A DNA stretch of 64,000 bases from [Clostridium] fimetarium (GCF_900111235.1 NZ_FOJI01000003.1:334960-398959); one strand, 5' to 3'. Positions 25,856-35,510 are shown, numbered from the stretch's first letter. A program made the numbers and translations. Notes: generated by a model from the sequence alone, not told the origin.

Positions 25856-27199
25856 TTAACCAAACATCACGTAAGTAATAATCTGTAGGATGCAACAGAT
25901 TATCCAACCTGTAATAATACTCATCTTCAGAAATTCTTTTGTGGAAATTTTAGCATAACCAATGCCCCATACGATCCATGACTGTGTAATACAACAAGAC
26001 ACATTCATTACAGTTGTGGATGCTATCATTAATGGTGCCAAATATCCTGTAGAAAATCCAATTCCTTTTAATATACCAAGAGTCGCTGCACCACATCCAA
26101 ATAAGGTAAATGGTCCTCTAAATAATGCCAATGGAGCCAATAGACAAAATACAAGAGTGATTACAAGCGTATTATTAGGAACAATCCCGCCAAGCAATGC
26201 ATTAAAATATGGAATACACAATTCAGCTGCTTTATTAAACATTGGAACCATAAGAAGGAATCCTACCAATGGTGCTGTATCAACTACACCATCAAAAAAA
26301 TCTTTATTAAAAACTCTACAGGCACCGCTAAAGGTTTTTAACTTTCCACATACAAATAATGCAAAGAATCCACCCAACAAAAATCCAAGAATAATCGGTA
26401 CTTTGAAAAATATAAGCAAAATAACTGGAATAAATGGTGTCAAAAGAGATATTCCAGGAGCGTAGTTTCTCTTTTGCCTTACTGGTCTATCAGCTGCCCA
26501 AGTATGAACTTTTTTCTTTCTCATACTGAAAAGAACCAATAAGATTGTAAATCCTAACTGTACTGCTAAAGCTATTCCACCCCATTGAATATATGTTTCA
26601 TAAGTATAGGTTGCTTTTCCACTTTCATTTAGGAAGAACGCTGTATACTGTCCAAATAATACTGGATTAATGAACATACCTGCTCCAATGCTCAGCATAA
26701 ATACACATACTGACAATACTTTTGGAATTCCAAGTGCCATATAGATCGGTAATATAATAACTCCAATTGCCACAACTGCACCTGCTCCAAATAGAGAAGA
26801 GAATACTAGTGTTGTTACGCAAGATAGTAAAATACATGTGATTGCTGGTTTATCACCACCTAGTTCTGTGGTTTTACGAATTAGAGTGGATGCAATTCCT
26901 GTTTGAAGTAAAACCCTACCAAACCATGCGCCAAATACAACATTTACAAGAACTGTTCCCCATCCTTCTGGACCACTTTGAAAAACTTTAGTAAATGCTT
27001 GAATCCAAGTAATATTTATAATTTTCTGATTCGCTGCAATAAAATCTGGATTCGTTATAAACTTATATCCAATCATTGGTAATACAGTCCAAAGCACTGC
27101 CATAACCAACATTCCAATCATTAAGTTCCCACCCCTTGCTGCATAAATCGCTAAGCAAACAAAGGTGATTAATATTAAAACGCCAATAATATATTCCAT
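25856..27199 (-). CDS. Ion-transporter-superfamily permease (GntP/CitMHS-like)
   Basis: 447 aa with about 12 hydrophobic helices in two halves, the layout of gluconate or carboxylate:proton symporters. Motifs such as FGAGAVVAIGVIILPIYMALG and LFGCGAATLGILKG near helix breaks fit substrate-binding loops. Operon context (sugar-acid dehydrogenase, UxuA, YhcH) suggests uptake of a sugar acid or similar carboxylate. RBS AAGGAAAAGG. The exact family is uncertain. Confidence 0.75.
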   Translation of the reverse strand: MEYIIGVLILITFVCLAIYAARGGNLMIGMLVMAVLWTVLPMIGYKFITNPDFIAANQKIINITWIQAFTKVFQSGPEGWGTVLVNVVFGAWFGRVLLQTGIASTLIRKTTELGGDKPAITCILLSCVTTLVFSSLFGAGAVVAIGVIILPIYMALGIPKVLSVCVFMLSIGAGMFINPVLFGQYTAFFLNESGKATYTYETYIQWGGIALAVQLGFTILLVLFSMRKKKVHTWAADRPVRQKRNYAPGISLLTPFIPVILLIFFKVPIILGFLLGGFFALFVCGKLKTFSGACRVFNKDFFDGVVDTAPLVGFLLMVPMFNKAAELCIPYFNALLGGIVPNNTLVITLVFCLLAPLALFRGPFTLFGCGAATLGILKGIGFSTGYLAPLMIASTTVMNVSCCITQSWIVWGIGYAKISTKEFLKMSIITGWIICCILQIITYVMFG

Positions 27200-27245
27200 T
27201 TTATGTACCTTTTCCTTCCCATTTATGTTTCGTGTTTTTTATTTT

Positions 27246-28253
27246 CTATTTTTCTAAAGAGATAATCTTTTCCCAAACCTCGTCAATGACAGGAATTCCA
27301 TTCGCCAAATTTTCATATCTGGTATTCAGTTCAAGCTCACCTGGATAATACACTTCTCCGCCTTCTGTTACAGCTTCTGAGGATTTGATATCAGCCAAAA
27401 TCTCATTCACAATGCTATCAGTAATTGCAGTGGTATTCCCTTTACTAGGATCAATCGCAATCATAATCTGTGTCAAACCAACTTCATCACCAAAGGTGCC
27501 AATCTTTGAAACAGAATTTTGATTCGTAAGCACTGTTGCAATCAAATCTAATGCAATTGATATTCCGCTTCCTTTCCAATAACCCATTGGAACTACTCTC
27601 CATGTTTTTTCAATCTCAGCTGGATCAGTTGTTAAATTCCCATTGGTATCATATCCACCAGGAACCGGAAGTTGATTTCCCTTAAGTCTGGCTTCTTCAA
27701 TCTTTCCATAAGAGAACTGTGAAACTGCACAGTCAACTACTGCATGTTTTCCATTACTTCTTGGAATTGCCATTATAAATGGATTATTGCCAATTTTCCT
27801 GTCTTTTCCACCCCAAGCTGGCATATTAGGCATGGTGTTTGACCAACAGATTCCAATACAACCTTGATCGGCTGCCTGCCATCCATAAGTACCACCTCGC
27901 ATCCAGTGATTATTATTACCCAATGCAACTAGACCAATTCCGTTGACTTTAGCGAGTTCACAAGCTCTATCCATTGCGATTTTGGCATTGAGTGGTCCAA
28001 AACCTCTATGTCCATTCCATCTTTCAAAAGCACCCATCTGAATCTCACAAGTTGCAATTGCTGTTGAATCAATTTCACCTTTATCCAAATATTCTATTAC
28101 TCTTGCAAATCTATTGACACCATGTGAATAAATACCATCCAAACTATTCTTTGCAAATACTGTTGCAGCATTCATTGCATTCTCTTCTGAAAATCCTCTT
28201 GATACCAAAATTACTTTGAATTTTTCTACTAAATCATCATAGTTTACTCTCAT
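27246..28253 (-). CDS. Malate/L-lactate dehydrogenase family oxidoreductase, YiaK-like
   Basis: 335 aa. It resembles 2,3-diketo-L-gulonate reductase: SHGVNRFARVIEYLDKGEI near residue 43, the catalytic GNNNHWMRGGTYGWQAA near 115, DCAVSQFSYGKIE near 170 and the NAD-binding MGYWKGSGISIALDLIATVL near 225. It reduces or oxidises a 2-keto sugar acid with NAD(P)H. It is first gene of the operon, behind a strong promoter with two LacI-type sites; AAGGAGATTAATA is the ribosome site. Confidence 0.9.
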   Translation of the reverse strand: MRVNYDDLVEKFKVILVSRGFSEENAMNAATVFAKNSLDGIYSHGVNRFARVIEYLDKGEIDSTAIATCEIQMGAFERWNGHRGFGPLNAKIAMDRACELAKVNGIGLVALGNNNHWMRGGTYGWQAADQGCIGICWSNTMPNMPAWGGKDRKIGNNPFIMAIPRSNGKHAVVDCAVSQFSYGKIEEARLKGNQLPVPGGYDTNGNLTTDPAEIEKTWRVVPMGYWKGSGISIALDLIATVLTNQNSVSKIGTFGDEVGLTQIMIAIDPSKGNTTAITDSIVNEILADIKSSEAVTEGGEVYYPGELELNTRYENLANGIPVIDEVWEKIISLEK

Positions 28254-28352
28254 TATTAATCTCCTTGTGTAAATTATTAGTTGTTCTTGTGTAATATAGT
28301 TGTATGTTGTTAGTTATTTACTTAAGTAATTAGCCATTCTGCTTAAGTGTTT

Positions 28353-28368
28353 GTGAAAGCGCTTTTTC
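28353..28368. promoter_or_regulatory. LacI-family operator 1
   Basis: GTGAAAGCGCTTTTTC with the symmetric core AAAGCGCTTT. It lies about 10-25 bp downstream of the -10 box, over the transcription start, where a repressor would block initiation. Confidence 0.75.
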
Positions 28369-28377
28369 ATATTCCCA

Positions 28378-28406
28378 ATTATATATTATGTATGTGTTAT
28401 TGTCAA
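28378..28406 (-). promoter_or_regulatory. Sugar-acid operon promoter
   Basis: Minus-strand -35 TTGACA (28406-28401), exactly 17-bp spacer, -10 TATAAT (28383-28378): a consensus sigma-A promoter. Operator 1 follows at once, so repression rather than weak core sequence must set its activity. Confidence 0.9.
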
Positions 28407-28432
28407 CATACTATTAATATTTTTTAATACTT

Positions 28433-28447
28433 TGTGCAATTTGCACA
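28433..28447. promoter_or_regulatory. Perfect dyad upstream of the operon promoter, activator-like position
   Basis: TGTGCAA-T-TTGCACA, perfect 7-bp inverted repeat, about 26 bp upstream of the -35. The outer TGTG/CACA recalls Crp/Fnr-type sites but spacing is shorter. Confidence 0.5.
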
Positions 28448-28505
28448 TATATTCTGCAATTATTTTATATATATAAATTATTTATTATGAATATTATCCA
28501 ATATA

Positions 28506-28519
28506 TGAAAGCGCTTTTC
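28506..28519. promoter_or_regulatory. LacI-family operator 2 (CRE-like)
   Basis: TGAAAGCGCTTTTC, same core AAAGCGCTTT as operator 1 and about 150 bp from it, suited to DNA looping. It also fits most of the CcpA CRE consensus, so catabolite control is an alternative. Confidence 0.7.
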
Positions 28520-28531
28520 TACTGTTATTAA

Positions 28532-28567
28532 AAAAAGAGACAAGATGATACATTTTGTCTCTTTTTA
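28532..28567. terminator. Terminator of the LacI gene
   Basis: Stem AAAAGAGACAA / TTGTCTCTTTT with A and T runs on both sides, working in both directions. It separates the regulator gene from the operon it is thought to control. Confidence 0.85.
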
Positions 28568-28659
28568 AATCATCTATACTTTTATAAATAAAATCTATTT
28601 AATAAGCATATAGATTAGCATTATTTTAAGTGTCATAACGAAAACCATACTAGTATTTT

Positions 28660-29649
28660 CTATGTACTTTCTCTTTCAATAATCTCAGTTTGAATAGATA
28701 TCCCTTTTTCAGGAGTTTTTCCTTCTGTTATATTGCGTAGAATTTCAGCACATAATTTCCCGAGCAACTCAGGTTTATTATCTATTGTTGTCAACTCAGG
28801 CTCGCATATTAAAGTTTCCTGACAGTTGTTACACCCTATTATGGCAATATCTTCTGGTATCTTATAACCTCTTTTTTTGAATTGTTTCATTGCACCAATA
28901 GCAGTAATATCCTCACCGAATACTACTCCATCAAACTTAACTCCAGAATCAATTATTATATCTGCTGCTTCTTTTCCGCCTTCAATTCCATATATTGTCT
29001 TTATGATTTTCTGATCAACACCTAGGATATCTCTTAACTTCAAAGACTCCTTAAATCCATTTACCTTAGTCTTTGCGCTGGCTGTATCCATATCACACAC
29101 ATATAATAAGTCTTTATATCCTTTGTCGTATAAATAATCTGCTGCACTTCTAATCGCATTTTTATCATCCACCATTACTGAATAAAAATTGCTTCCATCA
29201 ACATGTCCATTGGCAATAACCACTGGTATATTATTAATTGTACTAATTATCTCTTCACTATTGATTAACTCGTTAAATATTGAGCCAATCAAAACAATTC
29301 CATCGACTTGCTTCTCAGCATTTATATTAATATACTTTATACACTCATCTCTTGAATTTCCTGTATTGCATACATTTACATTATATCCACTCTTACTAAA
29401 TTCATGTTCAATTGCATGTACGATTCTTGCATAATGAGAAACCCGTACATCAGCAGTTAAAACTGCGATGCTTTTCATTGTTTTACTGACCATTCCTCTT
29501 GCAATTGCACTAGGTTTATAGTCATATTTCTTAAGAATGTCCTCTACACGCTTCTTGATTTCAGGATTCACATTCGTTTTATTATTAAGAACACGGGATA
29601 CTGTGGATATGGAAGTTTTAGCTTCTGCCGCTATATCATATATATTCAT
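28660..29649 (-). CDS. LacI family transcriptional regulator
   Basis: 329 aa from the ATG at 29649 (GGGTGATTTTG upstream); a GTG nine nt earlier is part of that site. HTH at 2-25 (NIYDIAAEAKTSISTVSRVL), hinge helix near 50 (PSAIARGMVS), then the periplasmic-binding-like sensor domain with DGIVLIGS, IPVVIANGHVDG and EDIAIIGCNN. It lies just upstream of the sugar-acid operon and two matching AAAGCGCTTT operators, so I infer it represses that operon; the inducer is unknown. Confidence 0.93.
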   Translation of the reverse strand: MNIYDIAAEAKTSISTVSRVLNNKTNVNPEIKKRVEDILKKYDYKPSAIARGMVSKTMKSIAVLTADVRVSHYARIVHAIEHEFSKSGYNVNVCNTGNSRDECIKYININAEKQVDGIVLIGSIFNELINSEEIISTINNIPVVIANGHVDGSNFYSVMVDDKNAIRSAADYLYDKGYKDLLYVCDMDTASAKTKVNGFKESLKLRDILGVDQKIIKTIYGIEGGKEAADIIIDSGVKFDGVVFGEDITAIGAMKQFKKRGYKIPEDIAIIGCNNCQETLICEPELTTIDNKPELLGKLCAEILRNITEGKTPEKGISIQTEIIEREST

Positions 29650-29736
29650 CAAAATCACCCATCTAACATTATTTTTTGTCGTTTATTATTTTTGACTTAC
29701 ATTATTTCTATTTCACATTCTTTTTAATTTCATATT

Positions 29737-29845
29737 CTTTTCTATTTCACATTTTTCTATTTCACATTTTTCTATCATACATTTTTCTAGCGTACATTTT
29801 TCTAGCGTACATTTTTCTAGCGTACACTATTCTATCGTACATTAT
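29737..29845. repeat. Minisatellite, 15-bp units
   Basis: Degenerate tandem copies of CTAGCGTACATTTTT and CTATTTCACATTTTT between the LacI gene start and the HAD gene stop; the last unit runs into the final codons of the HAD gene. Confidence 0.8.
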
Positions 29846-30494
29846 TTTCTTTCTCAATACATGTTATAACTTCCTGTAAATCACAGCAGATTTTAAATAC
29901 TTTTTTCTTAACATCATCTTCAATCACTATCTCGTCGGGAATATGTATTACTCTTATTTTAGCTGCATATCCTGCACCGATTCCATTGGGACTATCCTCT
30001 AGTACAAAACATTCATCCGAACTCTTCCCTATTATTTGAAGCGCTTTCAAATAAATATCTGGTTCTGGCTTACTTTTTACAACTGAATCTCCACAAACTA
30101 CCGTCTCAAAATAATCATACACTCCTGCCATTTTAAGCATTTTTTCTGCCAATACATGATTGGTTGAGGTAGCCACTGCTGCTACAATACTATTAGACTT
30201 TAGATAACTAAGTAACTCTATAAGTCCTTTTTTTATTGGTATGCCCGATTCTTTAATCACAAGATTCATATGTTCTGTTCTTAGTGACCTAGCGTATTCA
30301 AAATCAAAACTAGGGCCAAACCTATTCTGAAATAGTTGTTTACAGTAAAATGCAGATACGCCTTTTAAACTATTTATAAATTCCATTGGTATATCAATAT
30401 TTAATTGTGTTGCTGTATGTATCCAAGCCTTTGTTGATAAACGTTCTGTATCAAACATAAGACCATCCATATCAAAGATTACTCCATTAATCAT
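29832..30494 (-). CDS. HAD family hydrolase, beta-phosphoglucomutase-like
   Basis: 220 aa. Motif I FDMDGLMFDTE (D8 nucleophile, D10), motif II ATSTNH, motif III lysine in KSKPEPDIY and motif IV LEDSPNGIGAG, with the cap domain between residues 15 and 80. It should act on a phosphosugar, either as phosphatase or mutase. The final residues IEKENNVR are encoded at the edge of a minisatellite. GTGAGGAAGAAAT is the ribosome site. It lies on the same strand just upstream of the LacI gene. Confidence 0.88.
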   Translation of the reverse strand: MINGVIFDMDGLMFDTERLSTKAWIHTATQLNIDIPMEFINSLKGVSAFYCKQLFQNRFGPSFDFEYARSLRTEHMNLVIKESGIPIKKGLIELLSYLKSNSIVAAVATSTNHVLAEKMLKMAGVYDYFETVVCGDSVVKSKPEPDIYLKALQIIGKSSDECFVLEDSPNGIGAGYAAKIRVIHIPDEIVIEDDVKKKVFKICCDLQEVITCIEKENNVR

Positions 30495-30697
30495 ATTTCT
30501 TCCTCACTTCAAATCACAAAACGGCTAATAATATGGGTATTATACAACGTAATTATTTAAATTACAACTGTGATTGGATTGTAACGATTCGTAAACACTT
30601 ACATTAATAAAACTAACCATCTTACTTTTAGGAATAAAACATTTCTCTAAATATTATTCTTTGCTCCTTTGAATCATAATATAAATTGTTCCATATG

Positions 30698-33697
30698 TTA
30701 TTTCATACTCTTAAAATACGCCCCTAAAATATGCTTTATGTGATAGTACCTTCTTGCGTAGGAATTTTCAACTCGAATCAGTTCAAACCCATGTGTCCTA
30801 CATATCTCATTTTTCTTCTTATCCCTACGCATAACTGCTTCATCTTCTGAGTGTTCGTGACCATCCAGTTCAATTGCTAGAATAGGCATTTCCTTCCCTT
30901 TTTCAACTTTTTCATATACAACAAAGTCAAATCTTCCGGTGAAAAACAAATCGCTTCCAGCCAGATTTTCTCCAAACACATGATTAATGGCAACCTCATG
31001 TTCAACCCTGCACTTGCGGTAACTTCCTATCACGTTGTCCAATGCATGGCGTAAATTTTCCAAGAATACATTTTCAGTTTCTGATGAGTATGGTTTTATC
31101 CCCAATGCCCTTGAATTCTGCTCTTTAGACGCCACTGCAGATGATCCATTAGACTTTGTATATTGTACCAAATCATACAAATCGTCCTCTTCCTTTTCAT
31201 TATGAAGACGTTCAAGATCCTTATCTGCAGACATTATGATGAGTTTTTCCTTTGCCCTGGAAGTTGCAACATTAATTAACTCTTTGTTGCATTTTAACCA
31301 ATCATAAGTCTGCTTTGTTGTCTTATCTGTAATCGCAAGCGAAAATATTACAACTTCTTTTTCATCTCCTTGGAAAGCATGAACAGTGCCACAGCTGACG
31401 TTTGTAAGATTGTTCTCCTTCAATGCGCTATTTATCCGATCTTTTTGATTGACGAAAGGTGTTATTACCCCTATTTCCTTGTCCTTATTTAACTCAGCGA
31501 ATTTAATGATTTCTTGGATTTCGGCAGGTGAAGTGTTTTTATAATCCGTAGTATTGTCCTTAACATCTACATATAGCAAAGGCTGTTCTTCTTTGGACGC
31601 AGACATAATCTTCAACTTACTGTTATAAAACTTCTTATTGTTGAAATCAATAATTTTTTTGTTACACCTGTAATGATTATGCAGTAAAATCTCATCACTG
31701 ACCGCATCGCAAGCCAAAAATGTTTTATAAATGGAATTTTCTATGTAGTCATATTCATTGGTAATATGATAACGCTTCTTTAGAATCTGATTGTCCCTTT
31801 TACTCAACAATATTACAGGATTCAGTTGCTGTGGATCACCTACCAACATCAGATTATTTCCGCGCAAAATCGAAACCAAGGCAACTGCTGAATTACATTG
31901 GCTGGCTTCATCCATAATAACCATATCAAAATAAGGTTCCGGTTCGCCAAGTTTATGAGCAGAAATACACGTTGTTATCATAATAGGAAAAATCTTCATG
32001 AATTTCTTCAGATTCGTTCCTTTACTCAGATATTTATTAAATTCCCTAACCTGATCTTCCTCTGAATCCATTTCAAGAATCGCCCTTAAATCATTATGCT
32101 TTGGCTCGTCTATGCTCTTTATATATTTTGCTGACGTGTAATAAAGATACATTATAAATTGACTTAAATCACTTGGCAGAAGTGCCTGTGCATCGTCATC
32201 CGTTAATTCCCCTATGGCTTTTAAGCGTTCATTTAAATGTGCCAACTGCTCACCCTGCAGCTCAGTCTGGAAATGCAAATGCTGATAACTTCCCTCAAGT
32301 TTGACGAGTGCTTCCCGTCTCTCTTTTAATTCAATCGATTCTTCATGCAACGCCAGAATTGTCCTTAGTTGCTCTGTTCTTTCTATCTCAAAATCTTTCT
32401 TTTTTTCCAATGTCTTATCATAGACTTTAATGTTCTTACATTTTTCATAAATATTTTTGATGTATTTTAATGTTTCTTTCAGCTTTTCATTATTGCCGAG
32501 TCTTATGACTGGGAACGGTATATTACGGCCTTCATATTCAAGGCTACACAAGGCATCGAAAACACTATCAATTGGATGGTTATTATAGGAACAAAACAAA
32601 ACCGTTTTCTCATTAAAAAATGCAGTAGATATGGTATTTATAATTGTATTCGTTTTTCCAGTTCCAGGTGGCCCCTGTATATAGGTTATCGGAAACTTCA
32701 TTCCATTGTTGATTGCCAACAGCTGGTCCAAATTAACTCTCTTATTTAGAAGAGCAATTGGAATATCCTTCTTTGCCCTGGACCTTTGTGTGTAATTTCC
32801 AAAAAATGCTTGGATTGGCTTAGGCGCAGTACCATTTTCGTACATATCTGCAATTGCCTTGTATTCTTCTTCAAGTGGCAGATTAATGTCATATCCAAGT
32901 GCAATTAAATAAGGCATATCATCCACACCATTCATATGGCGGCTATACTGGGTTATCTTGTCTTTGATCAGTTCAAGATTCGTTTCGAAATCATTTAAGA
33001 GCTCGTAGTCTTCTGCATCTAAAAAACGCCTTATACTCTGCTTATTCCCTTCCACTGTAAATTCCCTCAATACAGAAATATCTTTTTGGGGAACGAACTT
33101 TCTATTCTTCACATCCAGATTTAGCAGTCTAAATGCCAGCACATATAATCCGTCTTTTGTATTAATACTCAATACATTCAACGCCAGTTTCTTTATCGAA
33201 TAAGAACGAGATTTGTTTTTATTACTGAACTCCTTCACAATATATTTGAATTGCTCATCGGAAAGGCTGAAATCATCTCCAATTGCACTTTCATCATCAA
33301 AATACTTGAGGAGTGAGTATTCACATTTGTAAGGAGTGGTATCCATGCGATTGCATTCTGAATAGTAATTTAGAATCTTTAGATTTGCGATATTTTGAAA
33401 TATGGTTTGATATTTTTCAGGATTATATGTGATATCTTCGATTAATACGTTATTAACGGGACAATAGGTTCCATCGATTATAGAAGAAGATATGATGGAA
33501 TCAATATAGATTGATAGTGATAGCACTGTGTTCTCACCTAGGTGAAGCCCATCAACTAACAAAGTACGTGAAGCTGGCCTCAATTCTCTGATGCCAATCC
33601 AGTACTTTGTGACTTCTTCTTTTTTGTTTCTATACTCAATGCTAAGCCATTTTCCCTCGTGGATGGCTTTGAATATGTCTTTGGTGATATTGTTCAT
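30698..33697 (-). CDS. WYL domain - SF1 helicase - PD-(D/E)XK nuclease (DUF2726) fusion, candidate defence protein
   Basis: 999 aa. Residues about 5-75 look like a WYL ligand-sensing domain (KWLSIEYRNKKEEVTKYW). A superfamily 1 (UPF1/Dna2-like) helicase follows: Walker A GPPGTGKTN at 342-350, Walker B MDEASQC, GDPQQLNPV, then QGDEKEVVIFS and TSRAKEKLII. A coiled coil is inserted near 425-510. The C-terminus (about 905-990) is a Vsr/DUF2726-like nuclease with GRFDFVV, AIELDGHEH and a trailing RDKKKNE. Such single-chain fusions occur in phage-defence islands. A fossil of a second copy lies at 12479. It stands alone behind AAGGGGACCC. Confidence 0.85.
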   Translation of the reverse strand: MNNITKDIFKAIHEGKWLSIEYRNKKEEVTKYWIGIRELRPASRTLLVDGLHLGENTVLSLSIYIDSIISSSIIDGTYCPVNNVLIEDITYNPEKYQTIFQNIANLKILNYYSECNRMDTTPYKCEYSLLKYFDDESAIGDDFSLSDEQFKYIVKEFSNKNKSRSYSIKKLALNVLSINTKDGLYVLAFRLLNLDVKNRKFVPQKDISVLREFTVEGNKQSIRRFLDAEDYELLNDFETNLELIKDKITQYSRHMNGVDDMPYLIALGYDINLPLEEEYKAIADMYENGTAPKPIQAFFGNYTQRSRAKKDIPIALLNKRVNLDQLLAINNGMKFPITYIQGPPGTGKTNTIINTISTAFFNEKTVLFCSYNNHPIDSVFDALCSLEYEGRNIPFPVIRLGNNEKLKETLKYIKNIYEKCKNIKVYDKTLEKKKDFEIERTEQLRTILALHEESIELKERREALVKLEGSYQHLHFQTELQGEQLAHLNERLKAIGELTDDDAQALLPSDLSQFIMYLYYTSAKYIKSIDEPKHNDLRAILEMDSEEDQVREFNKYLSKGTNLKKFMKIFPIMITTCISAHKLGEPEPYFDMVIMDEASQCNSAVALVSILRGNNLMLVGDPQQLNPVILLSKRDNQILKKRYHITNEYDYIENSIYKTFLACDAVSDEILLHNHYRCNKKIIDFNNKKFYNSKLKIMSASKEEQPLLYVDVKDNTTDYKNTSPAEIQEIIKFAELNKDKEIGVITPFVNQKDRINSALKENNLTNVSCGTVHAFQGDEKEVVIFSLAITDKTTKQTYDWLKCNKELINVATSRAKEKLIIMSADKDLERLHNEKEEDDLYDLVQYTKSNGSSAVASKEQNSRALGIKPYSSETENVFLENLRHALDNVIGSYRKCRVEHEVAINHVFGENLAGSDLFFTGRFDFVVYEKVEKGKEMPILAIELDGHEHSEDEAVMRRDKKKNEICRTHGFELIRVENSYARRYYHIKHILGAYFKSMK

Positions 33698-33882
33698 TTG
33701 GGTCCCCTTGTTGTGAAAATACCTTTGCTATTGCGAACAGGTTCTAACTTTACTTTGTAATAACATATTACCTTTTTGCCATATTATTTATTATCATTAC
33801 TCCATGCTTTTAAGTACATCTGCGGTACATAATGATTTCTTTTATAAAATTGACTATCCATGGTAACCTTTCCATTTTATAA

Positions 33883-35496
33883 TTATGATTTTAGTGTCCA
33901 TTTTTCGCCTGTTCGAATATTATTTGAAACTATGATACCTTCTTTTTGTAATTCTTTCAAATCACGTTTAATCGTTGAAAGGGAACATCCCATGTGTTTC
34001 GCCATCATTTCTTTCGATATAGAATTGTCTTTAGTAATTAGCTTTATTATTTCTTTTTTTCGATTTATCACTTTACTATTTATATTTTGGGGTTCATTTT
34101 GGGGTTCATTTTGGGGTTCATTTTGGGGTCCATTTTGGGGTCCATTTTTTAAATTCAATTGACCCCCACTAATTTTATTCCCAATTTCCTTATCATGAAT
34201 TGCCCTATATTCCTCATTAATATAAATGATTGCATTTGTATAATTGTCTGTATCATTATCTGGGAGATACTGTACTGGTTTTGAACCATTTTGCTGTAAT
34301 GAATTTTTTGCTCTACGAACACCTGATCCATATGACTCTATAAGATGCAATGAGAAAAACATGTCCTTGATTTCTGGATTTATATATTTTCTATCATCAA
34401 AACTTGTTTTTTTATTCAAATCCTCAATTGTAACTGGCGGCACTGGACGATTATGATTAATAAAAGTTATTCTATCAGGGTACACGTATATTCCAACGTA
34501 ATAAGGCTCACTATATTCCTTGTGTAAAATACAATTTGTTGCTAGTTCTTCAAATGCACTAAGTGGCCAATTATATATTATCTTATGCTCAATTACATCA
34601 TCTTTTCGAACAGTATACGAAGCCATTATATTGTCCTCGAAGTATTTAGAAACTTGCTTTGCCTGAATCCAGATTGGACCATCAAATATTTTTGATTCCA
34701 TCTTATCTGTTCCATCTTCTGTTTCTCTGATAATCTCTACATGGGCACCTTTAATAAAAACTTCTGGTCTATCAGCAAACATTAATATTGCAAAATTCTT
34801 TGCACGAATTCCACCAAATTCACTTTCACTAATTAACCCCATACTTTTTGCCATGTCCCTCTTAGAAAGTTCTCTTATATCTTCTCCTGCTCCTGTTGCA
34901 ATCAGATATTCTCTCATATATTCATAGTTCAAATCATCCAGTGTTGCCGTTTCATGTAAACTTGAGCTAAATGTATATCCCGCAAACTTCTTCAATAATT
35001 CGAATTCCTGCATTACATTAGGTGCAACTGTATCTCTTGATACTCTTATATATCTTGCTGGTTTCAAATTAATATTTTTGTCACTTTCAGCTTTTTCACT
35101 TGTTATAAATGGTCCATTACTTCCTGGTTCTACCGCCAGAATAATGTAGTACTTTTCGTCAATTACATCTGATATCAGATGATAGCTTGGCTTTGGGTGG
35201 ATATTAGATAACAAATTCTTAAGCCTATTTTCAACGTTTTCAATTTTATTCATATCAATACCACTGATAGGCCTAACCGGTACTGCCTTAGCTCCCGTTT
35301 TCTTATCATCCACTTCTTCCACACCGATAAATAACAACCCAATTTCTCGATTCATATAATTATTTGCATAAGCACAAACAGTCTTCAATATTTTATCTTT
35401 AAATGTATCTGATTTTTTATATTCAATGTAATCATTTTCAACATGGCACTGTTCTAATAATTCATGCGCCATAACTTTAATAGAATCTAAATTCAT
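33883..35496 (-). CDS. AlbA_2 (Schlafen-like) / RecG-like ATP-binding regulator with HTH
   Basis: 537 aa. The AlbA_2 domain spans about 15-150 (NDYIEYKKS, then GLLFIGVEEVDDKKTG), then a HATPase_c_4-type segment (AFEELATNCILHKEYS, RPVPPVTIEDLNKK, SYGSGVRRAKNSL) and a C-terminal winged helix (SKEMMAKHMGCSLSTIKRDL). Between them is a QNGP/QNEP repeat of five units. The family is common in conflict islands as regulator or RNA/DNA-acting factor. It starts 14 nt after the DUF6119 C-terminal frame, with AAAGGAGG upstream, so it is cotranscribed. Confidence 0.85.
   Translation of the reverse strand: MNLDSIKVMAHELLEQCHVENDYIEYKKSDTFKDKILKTVCAYANNYMNREIGLLFIGVEEVDDKKTGAKAVPVRPISGIDMNKIENVENRLKNLLSNIHPKPSYHLISDVIDEKYYIILAVEPGSNGPFITSEKAESDKNINLKPARYIRVSRDTVAPNVMQEFELLKKFAGYTFSSSLHETATLDDLNYEYMREYLIATGAGEDIRELSKRDMAKSMGLISESEFGGIRAKNFAILMFADRPEVFIKGAHVEIIRETEDGTDKMESKIFDGPIWIQAKQVSKYFEDNIMASYTVRKDDVIEHKIIYNWPLSAFEELATNCILHKEYSEPYYVGIYVYPDRITFINHNRPVPPVTIEDLNKKTSFDDRKYINPEIKDMFFSLHLIESYGSGVRRAKNSLQQNGSKPVQYLPDNDTDNYTNAIIYINEEYRAIHDKEIGNKISGGQLNLKNGPQNGPQNEPQNEPQNEPQNINSKVINRKKEIIKLITKDNSISKEMMAKHMGCSLSTIKRDLKELQKEGIIVSNNIRTGEKWTLKS
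34083..34150. repeat. In-frame 12-bp minisatellite in the AlbA_2 gene
   Basis: Five to six copies of a 12-bp unit (TTTGGGGTTCAT and variants with CC) encode the QNGP/QNEP linker. Copy-number change keeps the frame and would change only linker length. Confidence 0.9.
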
Positions 35497-35510
35497 TCAT
35501 TCGCCTCCTT

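Noticed and set aside
33860..34162. Plus-strand frame with repeated WGSFWGSF
   Set aside because: Antisense of the QNEP minisatellite in the AlbA_2 gene.
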